A stretch of DNA of 64,000 bases from Gallionella sp. (GTDB taxonomy: Bacteria > Pseudomonadota > Gammaproteobacteria > Burkholderiales > Gallionellaceae): positions 1-64,000 of the forward strand of contig PLWV01000023.1 in assembly GCA_003153155.1 (NCBI GenBank), written 5' to 3'. The stretch's first letter is position 1. Every line of letters begins with the position of its first letter. Of the stretch, positions 9,319-21,245 are shown piece after piece. Made by a program: the position numbers and the translations under genes. The notes under the pieces were generated by a model. The model did no database searches, had not been told where the DNA came from, and saw nothing but the letters and a program-made list of their open reading frames with translations.

Positions 9319-9628
9319 GGTTCATGCCTCCGATTCACAGTTGCCCCATCCTAAGCTCATACGCAGGCTTTCACAACGCGAAATGAGCGCGAGCTAGCGA
9401 CCGTCCGCTGTTGGCACGAAGCGGATGAGTTGCCTCGTTACTACTCCGCCCGGTAGCGGAATTTCACGAGCCCGGATTATGGCAGCGGAATTACAAGATT
9501 GTCTGGTAACTATATTCCATTTCTCAATCAATGGACGATGTGTTATTTTTGCAAGCGATGATTATTACTCAGCAATGCGTCAGATCTGATTTTTCAAAAT
9601 TATTTGCAATTAAGGGAGAGGAGTGAAA
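9319..9628. other. intergenic region with partial repeat copy E
   Basis: Positions 9394-9470 hold a truncated copy of the dispersed repeat (GACCGTCCGCTGTTGGCACG, then CGGTAGCGGAATTTCACGA). The rest separates the divergent SulP and hemerythrin genes and must contain both promoters, but no confident -35/-10 pair stands out. Confidence 0.45.
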
Positions 9629-10012
9629 ATGTTCGCTGTTACACTAATTGACCAGCAACATCGGGAACTCGTTAGCATGCTTAACAGATTGAACGATGCT
9701 GTGAAAAATAACGAGTCGCGGGAAGATATTTACCGGATCATTGATGACGTAATTGCATTTACACGTTTACACTTTGCAACCGAAGAGCAGCTTATGATTC
9801 AGTCTGGATACACTGATATTGAATGGCACAAGGATAAGCACAAGGAGTTGATACAGGACGCGCTCCATCTCAAAGGAAAATTAGCCTATGTTGGAGAAGA
9901 AATGTTCACGGATTGGTTCAATCACTGGCCGTTCGCCAGAGTACTCGCGCATATTCAATATGCAGACAAACAGTTTGAAGACCAACTTCTCCAGAGTGGC
10001 ATGAAGGAATAA
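9629..10012 (+). CDS. bacteriohemerythrin
   Basis: A 127-residue single-domain hemerythrin, a non-haem diiron O2-binding protein. The ATG at 9629 is chosen over an upstream GTG at 9623 because AGGAG sits 5 bp before it. The expected metal ligands are visible: His11 in DQQHRELV, His48 and Glu52 in LHFATEEQLM, His67 and His71 in EWHKDKHKE, and the late HIQYADKQF with His and Asp. It stands alone. In a microaerophilic organism a role in oxygen sensing, storage or detoxification is plausible, but nothing nearby specifies it. Confidence 0.9.
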   Translation: MFAVTLIDQQHRELVSMLNRLNDAVKNNESREDIYRIIDDVIAFTRLHFATEEQLMIQSGYTDIEWHKDKHKELIQDALHLKGKLAYVGEEMFTDWFNHWPFARVLAHIQYADKQFEDQLLQSGMKE

Positions 10013-10097
10013 CGCCTTAGTGCTGCTATTCGCAATAACATCATTCATGGGGATTCCGCCCGTTCAATAACGAATAACCCAAAATAATTTTCAAATC

Positions 10098-10135
10098 CGG
10101 ATGTCAGGTCCCGCTTTTGGCACATTGCAGCCCTT
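10098..10135. repeat. fragment of the dispersed intergenic repeat (copy F)
   Basis: Only the GGTCCCGCTTTTGGCACA-like block of the family is left, in the roughly 300-bp gap between the hemerythrin gene and tRNA-Leu. The rest of that gap shows no gene. Confidence 0.35.
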
Positions 10136-10309
10136 CAGGTTCAGGCTTAACCTTACGCTTTAACATTCCAAAACGTAACCGTCTGAGTGGGATTTTTTAT
10201 GTCTGTTGACTTGATGAAATTTTACTTAATCTGCTTACATATCGCTTACACGGGCTTTATTTCCATGTTGCAGGCTATTCAGTCAAAACGCTGTAAGCCT
10301 TGAATCTAT

Positions 10310-10396
10310 TGGTGCCGGGGGAGGGACTCGAACCCTCACACCATTTCTGGCACCGGATTTTGAGTCCGGCGCGTCTACCAGTTCCACCACCCCGGC
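10310..10396 (-). tRNA. tRNA-Leu (anticodon CAA)
   Basis: The complement folds as a class II tRNA of 87 nt including an encoded CCA. The acceptor stem is GCCGGGG with CCCCGGC. The anticodon arm CCGGA-CTCAAAA-TCCGG carries anticodon CAA, which reads UUG. There is a long variable arm (GTGCCAGAAATGGTGT) and a T arm GAGGG-TTCGAGT-CCCTC. It lies just upstream of, and divergent from, queA. Confidence 0.96.
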
Positions 10397-10474
10397 TAAG
10401 CGGGGCGCATTATCCATGAAGAGACGCGCCATATCAACTACAATCCCGGCTTTGCAAAATTTCCGTCGCTGTTC

Positions 10475-12651
<2,177 letters not shown>

Positions 12652-12743
12652 GGCAGGTGGACACCATAAGCTTCGGAATTTAGAGCGCTTCGGTGTATCG
12701 ACCTGCACAGAGAATTCTTGAAAACATTGCGCCAATTCGGCAG

Positions 12744-14792
12744 CTACTGCGGAAGATGGAGCTGAAACAGCGACTGGGTGATGAGCATATCTCGCTTTTC
12801 CAATACCAGCGATAAAAACTCGTCGGCCGGCAACGGACGGCTGAACAGGAACCCCTGCGCTTGGTGGCAGCCGAGCTGTCGCAAGAATGATACTTGCGCG
12901 TCGGTCTCGACACCTTTTGCGACTACGGCCAGCTTAAGACTATTCGCCAGCGCGATGATCGTCGTCACGATCGCCGCATTGTCCTCATTGTCGGGCAGAT
13001 CCTGAACGAACGAGCGATCGATCTTGAGCATGTCGATCGGGAAGCTCCTCAAATACCCGAGACTCGAATAGCCGGTGCCGAAATCATCGAGGGAGAACTT
13101 GATGCCGATGCGCTTGAGTCCTTCGAAATTGGCGAGAACTGATTCGTTCATGTCTGTCAGCAGGCCAGCCGTGATCTCGAGGTGCAACCTCCCCGGATCT
13201 ATCTCGGCCTGCTCAATCACCCCGGCAATCATCGTCGCCAGACCCGCTGTCGCGAAATGACGTGGCGACAGATTCACCGCCATGGTGAAATCGCTTAGTC
13301 CTTGCCCGCTCTGTCGCCATGCTTGCAACTGCGCGCAAGCCTCGCTGAGGATCCATTCGCTGAGCGGCACGATGAGGCCGCATTTCTCGGTCATGGGGAT
13401 AAATTCCGCCGGTGAAAGCCATGCTCCATGAGCATTGGGCCAGCGCAGCAGTGCTTCGGCTCCGACGATCTCGCCCGACTTCAGGTCGACGACAGGCTGG
13501 TAATAGAGCACGAATTCGTTGTTCTCGAGGGCGCGCCACATTTCGTCTTCCAACTGCACCTGCTGCTGCACCTGCTCGCTCATGTGTTCGGCGAACATCT
13601 GGTGCCTGTTGCGGCCGAGCCGCTTGGCGCTGTGCATCGCCATGTCTGCTTTACGTATCAGCGTCTCCGCATCTTTTCCATGCTCTGGATAAAGGGCGAT
13701 GCCGATGCTGGCAGTGAGGTGAAGCTCGCGCCCCTCTGCCTCGATGGGCAAAGCGATGGCAGCGAGCATCTTCTTGGCAATCTGGAACAGATCCACGTTG
13801 GAATGGATGTCGGGCAAACTCGCGATGAATTCATCGCCGCCGAGGCGGGCGATGGTGTCGCTTTCGCGCACACAGCGTACCAGACGTTGCGCCACGGTTT
13901 GCAGCACCTTATCGCTGATGAGGTGGCCCAGGGAATTGTTGATATTCTGGAAATTGTCGAGATCGATAAAAGCCACAGCAAGCAGATTGTTGCGGCGTTC
14001 AGCTGAAGTCAGCGATTGTTTGATCCGATCCAGTAGCAGCAACCGGTTCGGTAAATTGGTCAACGCGTCGTGGGTGGTCACGTGCCCGAGACTTTGCTCG
14101 ATGCGGCGTTGTTGCTCGTATTGCTTCCTGATGACGCTGTCGGCGTGCCTTGCGATGAAGAACAGGATGCCGTAGAGCGCGGTCAGCACTGCGACCACGC
14201 TCAAGGTGACGAGACGTTGTTGCCTTTCGTCACTTGCCAGCAGGTCAGTGACGTCGGTATAGATCGTCATCACGCCTTCGATTGGTGCGTCCGTGCTGCT
14301 GCGTAGCGGGATGTAGCTCGACAGCACATCGCGGTTCACGAACTCCCCGTCGAGGGCGCTGAACTTGTCGTGGTGGGTGATTTCGCTTAGCGCCAGCCCT
14401 AGTCTTGCCGAGAGAAAACCAGCATCGCTGCCATTGCGGGCGCCGATCTGCGTGGCATCCGTTGAGAACAGCGTGCGCCCGTCGAGTTGGTAAATTTTCA
14501 CCCTGACCGTTGCGGTGTTGCGCACAGCATCACGCACGCTTTGGCTTAGTTTGGCGATGTCGGGATGACGACGCAGGGCATCTGTGTCAAGTAGTTTCGC
14601 CGCATTGGCGAAGCTGCGAAACTGCGGCCAAATGCTGTTTGAAAAAGCCTGTGTCAGTGTAACGTTCTGACTTTCGCCAACTCTAAGCAGATGACTTTTT
14701 TCAAATAACTGATGGAGTGTGCCGAGGACGATTGCCGCCAGCACCATTGAAACCAAGCTCGCGATAGAAAAATAGCGCAGTAGTCGAAACAT
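12744..14792 (-). CDS. membrane-bound GGDEF-EAL protein
   Basis: A 682-residue c-di-GMP protein. An N-terminal transmembrane helix (about 5-27), a periplasmic sensor of about 170 residues and a second helix near 195-215 precede a GGDEF domain. Its active motif is intact (RLGGDEFIASL near 318), so diguanylate cyclase activity is possible. The EAL domain follows from about 410, with EALLRW, the NLSPRHF segment and DDFGTGYSSLGYL, the residues needed for phosphodiesterase activity. Both halves look competent, so the net activity cannot be predicted. It is separated from tgt by 92 bp with convergent transcription. There is no obvious operon partner. Confidence 0.92.
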   Translation of the reverse strand: MFRLLRYFSIASLVSMVLAAIVLGTLHQLFEKSHLLRVGESQNVTLTQAFSNSIWPQFRSFANAAKLLDTDALRRHPDIAKLSQSVRDAVRNTATVRVKIYQLDGRTLFSTDATQIGARNGSDAGFLSARLGLALSEITHHDKFSALDGEFVNRDVLSSYIPLRSSTDAPIEGVMTIYTDVTDLLASDERQQRLVTLSVVAVLTALYGILFFIARHADSVIRKQYEQQRRIEQSLGHVTTHDALTNLPNRLLLLDRIKQSLTSAERRNNLLAVAFIDLDNFQNINNSLGHLISDKVLQTVAQRLVRCVRESDTIARLGGDEFIASLPDIHSNVDLFQIAKKMLAAIALPIEAEGRELHLTASIGIALYPEHGKDAETLIRKADMAMHSAKRLGRNRHQMFAEHMSEQVQQQVQLEDEMWRALENNEFVLYYQPVVDLKSGEIVGAEALLRWPNAHGAWLSPAEFIPMTEKCGLIVPLSEWILSEACAQLQAWRQSGQGLSDFTMAVNLSPRHFATAGLATMIAGVIEQAEIDPGRLHLEITAGLLTDMNESVLANFEGLKRIGIKFSLDDFGTGYSSLGYLRSFPIDMLKIDRSFVQDLPDNEDNAAIVTTIIALANSLKLAVVAKGVETDAQVSFLRQLGCHQAQGFLFSRPLPADEFLSLVLEKRDMLITQSLFQLHLPQ

Positions 14793-14903
14793 GAGTTTCC
14801 CTTGTTGTGTCCCATCATATTAGGATGTTCTTGGCACTGTCAACACGAAGGAAGCACTGAGTCGGCAATAGGATTCAGACCGCATTTCAAATTTGTGTTT
14901 CGT

Positions 14904-17900
14904 TCACTTCAACTCATTAAAAAAGCTTTTAATGGCGAGCACGCGCTGGTTCAGGTCGCCGTACTTTAATTCGATGCGCAGCTTGTCCTGGCCGCTCAGT
15001 TTGTAGTGGCGTTTGGCTTGGATGAGGTGCAGCACGCGCAGCGGATCGATCGGCGGATTCGGGATGAACTGAATCTGGATCGCTTCGCCGGAAGCATCCA
15101 CCTTGCTGATGCCGAGCGGCTTGGCGAGGATGCGCAGGCGGTGGCTGTCGAGCAGCGTTTGCGCGGGTTCCGGCAGCAGGCCGAAGCGGTCGATCAGCTC
15201 CTGATGCATCTCGTCCAGTTCTTCCAGAGTGTTGCAATTCGCCAACCGTTTGTAAAGCATCAGGCGTTGATGGATGTCGCCGCAGTAATCATTTGGTAAA
15301 AGTGCAGGGCAGTGCAGGTTGATCTCGGTGGTGATGCCCAGCGGGTGTGCCATGTCCGGTTCGCGTCCCTGACGTAGCGAGGTGATCGCGGCATTCAGCA
15401 TGTCGGTGTACAGCGAGAAACCGATTTCCTGCATCTCGCCGCTCTGCGATTCGCCCAGCACTTCGCCCGCGCCGCGTATCTCCAGATCGTGCATGGCGAG
15501 ATAGAAGCCGCTGCCGAGTTGTTCCATCGCCTGGATCGCTTCGAGGCGCTTCTTCGCCTGCGCGGTGAGCGCTTCGGTTTCCACCAGCAGATAGGCGTAA
15601 GCCTGATGGTGCGAACGCCCGACGCGGCCGCGCAACTGGTGCAACTGCGCCAGACCGAAACGGTCGGCGCGATTCATGATGATGGTGTTGACGGTGGGTA
15701 TGTCGATGCCGGTTTCGATGATGGTGGTGCATAACAGCACATTGAAACGCTGCTGGTAAAAATCGCGCATTACCGCTTCCAGATCGCGCTCGTTCATCTG
15801 CCCGTGCGCCATGCGGATGCGCGCTTCTGGCAACAGCGTGGTCAGTTTCTCCGCCATGTTGGCGATGGTGTCCACCTCGTTGTGCAGGAAGTAAACTTGC
15901 CCGCCGCGCTTCAGTTCGCGCAGCACCGCCTCGCGGATGATGCCGTTGCTCGCCTGCGCGACGAAGGTCTTGATCGACAAACGGCGTTGCGGCGCGGTGG
16001 CGATGATAGAAAAATCGCGCAGACCTTCCAGCGACATCGCCAAGGTGCGCGGGATCGGCGTGGCGGTGAGCGTGAGTACGTCCACTTCGGAACGCAGTGC
16101 CTTGAGGCGTTCTTTTTGCTGCACGCCGAAGCGGTGCTCCTCGTCGATGATGACCAGCCCGAGGTCGTGGAATTTCACGCCCTTCTGGATCAGCTTGTGT
16201 GTGCCGATGATGATGTCGAGCTTGCCGTCGGCCATGTCCTTCAGCGCCTGCGTCTGCTCCCTGACGGAACGGAAGCGCGACAGTTCGGCGATCTTGATGG
16301 GCAGATCGGCGAAGCGGTTGGAGAAATTCTGGAAATGCTGTTCGGCGAGCAGGGTAGTGGGCACCAGCACCGCAACCTGTTTGCCGTCCATCGCCGCGAC
16401 GAAGGCAGCGCGCAACGCGACTTCGGTCTTGCCGAAGCCGACATCGCCGCAGATCAGCCTGTCCATAGGCTTGCCGGATTGCAGATCGTTGATGACTGTG
16501 GTGATGGCAGCGGCTTGATCCGGTGTTTCCTCGAAACCGAAACCGGCGGCGAACGCTTCGTAATCGTGTGGACTCAACTTGAAAGCGTGGCCTTTGCGCG
16601 TGGCGCGCTGCGCGTAAAGATTCAGCAGTTCGGCGGCGGTGTCGCGCACCTGCTGCATGGCGCGGCGTTTCGCCTTGTCCCACGCTGCCGTGCCCAGCTT
16701 GTGCAACGGCGCGGTTTCCGGCGCGCCGCCGCTGTAGCGGCTGATGACATGCAGTTGCGCCACCGGCACATACAGCTTGTCGCCGCCAGCATATTCCAGG
16801 AGCAAGAATTCGTTTTCGCCCTCGCCCATGTCGAGATTGAGCAGTCCGGCATAGCGCGCGATGCCGTGCTGCTCATGCACCACCGGATCGCCCGTCTTGA
16901 GTTCGGACAGGTCGCGCAACATGCCTTCCACGTTGCTCCTCTTCGCGGCGCGGGCGGCACGACTGCGCGGTTGTGCGGCGTAGAGTTCGGTCTCGGTGGC
17001 GATGGCGAGCTTGTCGTCCGTCAGGACGAAACCGTTTTGCAGCGCGGTGACGCTGAGCATGAATTTTTCATTGCTTGAGAGGAACTGCGCATAGCTCTCG
17101 CACAGCGCAGGCGACAAGCCGTATTCATTCAGATAACCGGAAATGATCTCGCGTCGGCCCAGGCTGTCGGCCAGCAGCAGCACACGCCCGTCGAAGTTTT
17201 GCAGGAACTGCGCGAAGGCATGGGTTGGAATATCGGCGCGGCGATTTACAGCGATGTCCGGGATGGCGCGGGTGGCGCAGGGGGTAAGGTTGGCGGCAGC
17301 GATGTCGTCTACGATGTCGAGGCGCGCGAACTCTTTTGCGCGGATAAAGAACGCTTCGCCATCCAGAAACAATTCTTTTGGCGGCAACAGCGGACGCTGC
17401 GGATCGCCTCTAAGCAGGTTGTAGCGCGACTGCGCCTCCACACCGAACTGAGTGATCGCCTCATTTACATCGTGATGCAGACACAGCGTGGCGTGCTTGG
17501 GCAGGTAGTCGAACAGCGTTGCGGTCTTTTCGAAAAACAGCGGCAGGTAATACTCGATGCCCGCCGGGGCGTTGCCCTTGCTTACGTTTTTGTAAATGTG
17601 CGATCTGGAAGGATCGCCCTCGAAGCGTTCGCGGAAACTTTGACGGAAGCGTGCCTGCCCGGCCTCATCCAGCGGAAACTCGCGCGCCGGCAGCAAACGG
17701 ATTTCCGGCACCGGATACAGCGAGCGCTGCGTGTCCACATCGAAGGTGGCGATGGTTTCGATCTCGTCGTCGAACAGGTCGATGCGATACGGCAGCACGC
17801 TGCCCATCGCGAACAGATCGATGATGCCGCCGCGCACGCAATATTCGCCGGGCGACAGCACCTGTTGCACATGGCTGTATCCGGCTAATGTCATCTGCTC

Positions 17901-18305
17901 GCGCAGCTTGGCAAGGTCGAGTTTTTCGCCGCGTTTGAGGAAGAAGGTAAAGGCGGCCAGATACTCCACCGGCGGCAACGGATATAGCGCGGTGGTCACC
18001 GGCACCACCAGCACGTCGCACGACTGGCTGCGCACATGATGCAGCGTCGCCAGCCGCTCGGAGATCAAATCCTGATGCGGCGAAAAGTGATCGTAAGGCA
18101 GCGTCTCCCAGTCCGGCAGTAAATGCACGCGAAGCTTAGGGTCAAAGAACGGAATCTCCTCCACCAGCCGCTGCGCTTCTTGCGCATTGGCGGCGATCAC
18201 CACCAGCGGAGCATTCTTTTCGGCGTATTGCGCCAACGCCAGCGCGTCGGACGAGCCGATCAACCGGGTATAGCGGGGGCGGGAATGGGAGGATGAGAGC
18301 AGCAT
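14904..18305 (-). CDS. mfd: transcription-repair coupling factor
   Basis: Mfd displaces RNA polymerase stalled at DNA lesions and recruits UvrA. The 1133-residue protein is full length. It has an N-terminal UvrB-like module (residues 1-330), an RNA-polymerase interaction domain around 460-560 (GDPVVHEQHGIARY), and a RecG-like translocase with Walker A CGDVGFGKTEVALRAAF near 620. The helicase motif IIDEEHRFGVQQKERLK near 720, LTATPIPRTLAMSL, the QLHQLRGRVGRS motif and the C-terminal TRCF domain (about 990-1133) follow. The gene is monocistronic, downstream of a diguanylate cyclase gene on the same strand. Two long open frames inside it on other frames are shadows. Confidence 0.97.
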   Translation of the reverse strand: MLLSSSHSRPRYTRLIGSSDALALAQYAEKNAPLVVIAANAQEAQRLVEEIPFFDPKLRVHLLPDWETLPYDHFSPHQDLISERLATLHHVRSQSCDVLVVPVTTALYPLPPVEYLAAFTFFLKRGEKLDLAKLREQMTLAGYSHVQQVLSPGEYCVRGGIIDLFAMGSVLPYRIDLFDDEIETIATFDVDTQRSLYPVPEIRLLPAREFPLDEAGQARFRQSFRERFEGDPSRSHIYKNVSKGNAPAGIEYYLPLFFEKTATLFDYLPKHATLCLHHDVNEAITQFGVEAQSRYNLLRGDPQRPLLPPKELFLDGEAFFIRAKEFARLDIVDDIAAANLTPCATRAIPDIAVNRRADIPTHAFAQFLQNFDGRVLLLADSLGRREIISGYLNEYGLSPALCESYAQFLSSNEKFMLSVTALQNGFVLTDDKLAIATETELYAAQPRSRAARAAKRSNVEGMLRDLSELKTGDPVVHEQHGIARYAGLLNLDMGEGENEFLLLEYAGGDKLYVPVAQLHVISRYSGGAPETAPLHKLGTAAWDKAKRRAMQQVRDTAAELLNLYAQRATRKGHAFKLSPHDYEAFAAGFGFEETPDQAAAITTVINDLQSGKPMDRLICGDVGFGKTEVALRAAFVAAMDGKQVAVLVPTTLLAEQHFQNFSNRFADLPIKIAELSRFRSVREQTQALKDMADGKLDIIIGTHKLIQKGVKFHDLGLVIIDEEHRFGVQQKERLKALRSEVDVLTLTATPIPRTLAMSLEGLRDFSIIATAPQRRLSIKTFVAQASNGIIREAVLRELKRGGQVYFLHNEVDTIANMAEKLTTLLPEARIRMAHGQMNERDLEAVMRDFYQQRFNVLLCTTIIETGIDIPTVNTIIMNRADRFGLAQLHQLRGRVGRSHHQAYAYLLVETEALTAQAKKRLEAIQAMEQLGSGFYLAMHDLEIRGAGEVLGESQSGEMQEIGFSLYTDMLNAAITSLRQGREPDMAHPLGITTEINLHCPALLPNDYCGDIHQRLMLYKRLANCNTLEELDEMHQELIDRFGLLPEPAQTLLDSHRLRILAKPLGISKVDASGEAIQIQFIPNPPIDPLRVLHLIQAKRHYKLSGQDKLRIELKYGDLNQRVLAIKSFFNELK

Positions 18306-18397
18306 GAGAAGCGCGCCAGGGTGTTTTCTAAATCAAGGCGCGGATTATAAGGGATGAGCTTAATCTTTTCGGTGCTGCTTGCAGCGGAGCCGTTTAT

Positions 18398-19315
18398 TCA
18401 GGGGTTGAGAATACCGTTGAAATTTCTCCCGGATTCAGCGGAGTCTTTTTTATCCGGCGGGTAGTGCTCAAAGAGAATGTTATTTTTGCCGCTCTTTTTG
18501 ACTTGATACATCAGGACATCGGCCAGCTTGATCGCCTCATCGAAATTAGATGGCGGCAAGTCGAAGGAGATGGCGCCGATGCTGAAGCCGACAGACCAGT
18601 TGTTTTTTTGCATTGCTTGGGCAAGATTTTTTCTGAGCTTGTTGAACGCAGATTTTGCGCCTGCCTCATTGGTTTCGGGCAGTGCGATGGCAAATTCATC
18701 CCCACCCAAACGCCCAGCCACGTCGGTTTTACGCACAGATTTAAGAAATACCTCACCGACGGTTTGCAGTACCTTATCCCCCTCGCTATGACCACGCTGG
18801 TCATTCACTTGTTTGAAATCATCCATGTCGATGTAGGCAAGGCAAGTCGGCCTGCCATGCCTCGCGCCTAATTTGAACATTTTTTCCGCCGCCTCGGCGA
18901 ATCCGCGTCCATTCATCATTCCGGTCAGACTATCCGTTCTCGACAGGTTCTTTTCATTGTTCAATTGAGATTTTAATAAGGTAAGAAAGAGAGTGGTGAT
19001 TAAAAACAATCCCAGTCTCACACTTGTATTCCAATACGGAATTAAGGGATGGCTATAAGGGTGTGCAGCAAAGACGGTATCGATCAAGTGCCAAATGAAT
19101 GCGGAAAGGAGTGCGAAATAAACGCCTTGGCGGTAACTGCCGTACCACGTCGCCAGCGCAATGGGTATCAGGAGGAAAGTCGAAGTGGTTATTTCATATC
19201 CCAGTAAATAGGCCGCTACTGAAATAATAACGACCATTAATATCGCGGTCTTCCTTATCTCTTTGGCCGAACGTCGCCGAAGCACGGCATCAATATGGCG
19301 AAGATATCTTTTCAT
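18398..19315 (-). CDS. membrane diguanylate cyclase
   Basis: A 305-residue protein. Four to five transmembrane helices (about residues 23-125) form a small membrane sensor without a recognised name. They are followed by a GGDEF domain (about 135-285) with LTGMMNGRGF at its start, DMDDFKQVND and an intact RLGGDEFAIALPE. It should make c-di-GMP from two GTP. No RxxD inhibitory site precedes the GGDEF by the usual spacing as far as I can see. It is transcribed towards mfd with a 92-bp gap and diverges from ispD. Confidence 0.9.
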   Translation of the reverse strand: MKRYLRHIDAVLRRRSAKEIRKTAILMVVIISVAAYLLGYEITTSTFLLIPIALATWYGSYRQGVYFALLSAFIWHLIDTVFAAHPYSHPLIPYWNTSVRLGLFLITTLFLTLLKSQLNNEKNLSRTDSLTGMMNGRGFAEAAEKMFKLGARHGRPTCLAYIDMDDFKQVNDQRGHSEGDKVLQTVGEVFLKSVRKTDVAGRLGGDEFAIALPETNEAGAKSAFNKLRKNLAQAMQKNNWSVGFSIGAISFDLPPSNFDEAIKLADVLMYQVKKSGKNNILFEHYPPDKKDSAESGRNFNGILNP

Positions 19316-19402
19316 GGTTTCTTTTCACTGCAATGGAACATTATATCAAGGGCAAGAATATCGCGTGGCACCTGCCTGATATATTCCATTACAATCCCAC
19401 CT

Positions 19403-20086
19403 ATGTCTGAATTCCACGCTTTAGTTCCCGCCGCCGGTTTTGGTGTGCGCATGGGGCACGAGTTGCCCAAACAGTATCTGCCCCTGGCCGGGCGGCCGAT
19501 GATCGCGCACGCGCTCAATACGCTGTGCGCCAGCCCGGAAATCACCACGGTGTTCGTGGTGCTGGCTCCCGATGACAACCTGTTCCATAGCTACGACTGG
19601 TCGCGTTTTGGCGACAAGCTGCAGCCGTTGTATTGCGGCGGGGAAAAGCGCGCGGAGAGTGTGCTGAACGGCCTGTTGGCTTCCGAGATAGAGCCGGATG
19701 ATTGGGTGCTGGTGCACGACGCGGCGCGTCCCTGTCTGACACAGGCGCATCTGGTCAAGCTGATCGCGGAATTACGCGACGATGCAGTGGGTGGCATTCT
19801 CGCCGTGCCGGTGGCGGATACGCTGAAGCGTGCCGATGCCAACGACCGCATCCTGCGCACCGAGAGCCGCGAGCAATTGTGGCAGGCGCAAACACCGCAG
19901 ATGTTTCGCGCCGGACTGCTGGCGCAGGCGTTGCAGCAGCCCAGCAGCTTTACAGATGAGGCGTCGGCGGTCGAGGCGTTGGGCTTGCAGCCTAAACTCG
20001 TGTTGAGCGAACCGACTAATTTTAAAGTGACCTATCCGCAGGATATGCTGCTCGCGGAATTGCTGCTGAGCCAACAAGGAAAATGA
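19403..20086 (+). CDS. ispD: 2-C-methyl-D-erythritol 4-phosphate cytidylyltransferase
   Basis: IspD makes CDP-methylerythritol from MEP and CTP in the non-mevalonate isoprenoid pathway. The 227-residue protein begins at the ATG at 19403; an upstream in-frame start would add residues not found in the family. It has the CTP-binding loop [20 protein letters not shown], the [10 protein letters not shown] motif and a C-terminal [11 protein letters not shown] segment. Its stop overlaps the start of ispF by 4 bp, so the two are translationally coupled. Confidence 0.96.
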   Translation: MSEFHALVPAAGFGVRMGHELPKQYLPLAGRPMIAHALNTLCASPEITTVFVVLAPDDNLFHSYDWSRFGDKLQPLYCGGEKRAESVLNGLLASEIEPDDWVLVHDAARPCLTQAHLVKLIAELRDDAVGGILAVPVADTLKRADANDRILRTESREQLWQAQTPQMFRAGLLAQALQQPSSFTDEASAVEALGLQPKLVLSEPTNFKVTYPQDMLLAELLLSQQGK

Positions 20087-20565
20087 ACATGAGAATCGGT
20101 CAAGGTTACGATGTGCATCAGCTGGTTGAAGGCCGCAAGCTGATCATCGGCGGGGTGGATATTCCCTATGAGAAAGGCTTGCTCGGGCACTCTGATGCGG
20201 ATGTGTTGCTGCATGCGATCTGCGATGCGCTGCTTGGCGCGGCGGCACTGGGCGACATCGGGCGGCACTTCTCCGACACCGATGCCAAGTTCAAGAATAT
20301 CGACAGCCGTATCCTGTTGCGCGAAGTGGCACACCTGGTTCGTGAACAAGGCTTTCGCGTCGGCAATGTGGATGCGACCATCATCGCGCAAGCACCGAAA
20401 ATGGCACCGCATATTGCACACATGGTGGCGAACATCGCTGCCGATCTGCGCGTCGAGAAAAGCGCCATCAATGTGAAGGCGACCACCACCGAAAAGCTGG
20501 GCCTTACCGGGCGAGGCGAGGGGATTGCGGCGCAGGCGGTGGCGATGCTTTTAACAGATAATTGA
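20083..20565 (+). CDS. ispF: 2-C-methyl-D-erythritol 2,4-cyclodiphosphate synthase
   Basis: IspF cyclises CDP-ME 2-phosphate to MEcPP, two steps after IspD. The 160-residue protein is standard length and has the zinc site DVH (near residues 10-12) and [20 protein letters not shown], then [11 protein letters not shown] and [20 protein letters not shown]. It begins inside the ispD stop (ATGA overlap) and its own stop touches the tsaB start. Confidence 0.97.
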   Translation: MNMRIGQGYDVHQLVEGRKLIIGGVDIPYEKGLLGHSDADVLLHAICDALLGAAALGDIGRHFSDTDAKFKNIDSRILLREVAHLVREQGFRVGNVDATIIAQAPKMAPHIAHMVANIAADLRVEKSAINVKATTTEKLGLTGRGEGIAAQAVAMLLTDN

Positions 20566-21245
20566 TGCGCATATTGGCACTAGAAACCTCCAGCGAATAT
20601 TGCTCGGTTGCACTGTGGCAGGATAGCGCAGTCGTTGAGCGTTGCGAGTTGGTCGGTCAAAAACATTCTGAAGTGTTGATGGAGATGCTGGACGAATTGT
20701 TGCGCGCGGCCGATACGAAGCTAGCGCAGCTCGATGGCATCGCTTTCGGCATGGGGCCGGGTTCGTTCACCGGTGTGCGCATCGCGTGTGGTGTGACGCA
20801 GGGTTTGGCGCTCGGCGCGAATCTTCCGGTGATCGGCGTGTGCACCCTGGAAGCGCTGGCCGAAGCTTCCGGCAAGCCGCGCGTGATCGCCGCGCTGGAT
20901 GCGCGCATGGGCGAGATTTATCACGCGGCGTATGAAAAGCATGATGATGTCTGGACGACGGTGAGCGAGCCGTGTTTGTGCAAACCGGAAGCAGCGCCAT
21001 CGGTGCCGGGCGACGATTGGTTCGGTGTGGGCAGTGGCTTTGCCATGCATGGCGCGGTGTTGGGCGGGAGATACGCCGGACAGCTGCTTGGCGTGGATGG
21101 AAGCATGGTGCCACAAGCTGCAGCGATAGCCGCCCTTGCCGCAATGCAATTCGCACTGGGTCACGGCGTGGATGCGGCAGCAGCTTTGCCGCTGTATCTG
21201 CGCGACAAGGTGGCTTTAAAAACCAGCGAAAGAGAACAGCGTTAA
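20565..21245 (+). CDS. tsaB: tRNA threonylcarbamoyladenosine biosynthesis protein TsaB
   Basis: TsaB is an ASKHA-fold partner of TsaD in formation of t6A37 on tRNAs decoding ANN codons. The 226-residue protein starts at ATG 20565, overlapping the ispF stop by one base. It shows RILALETSSEYCSVALW at the N terminus and LDGIAFGMGPGSFTGVRIAC near 52-72, both diagnostic for the family. It is followed with one shared base by rimI, the usual tsaB-rimI arrangement. Confidence 0.95.
   Translation: MRILALETSSEYCSVALWQDSAVVERCELVGQKHSEVLMEMLDELLRAADTKLAQLDGIAFGMGPGSFTGVRIACGVTQGLALGANLPVIGVCTLEALAEASGKPRVIAALDARMGEIYHAAYEKHDDVWTTVSEPCLCKPEAAPSVPGDDWFGVGSGFAMHGAVLGGRYAGQLLGVDGSMVPQAAAIAALAAMQFALGHGVDAAAALPLYLRDKVALKTSEREQR

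Noticed and set aside
15289-16683. A 464-codon open frame on the minus strand inside mfd, and a 424-codon frame on the plus strand at 15804-17078
   Set aside because: Both are shadows of the GC-rich mfd gene. Their translations are Arg/His/Gly-rich without domains, while the mfd frame has complete helicase motifs.
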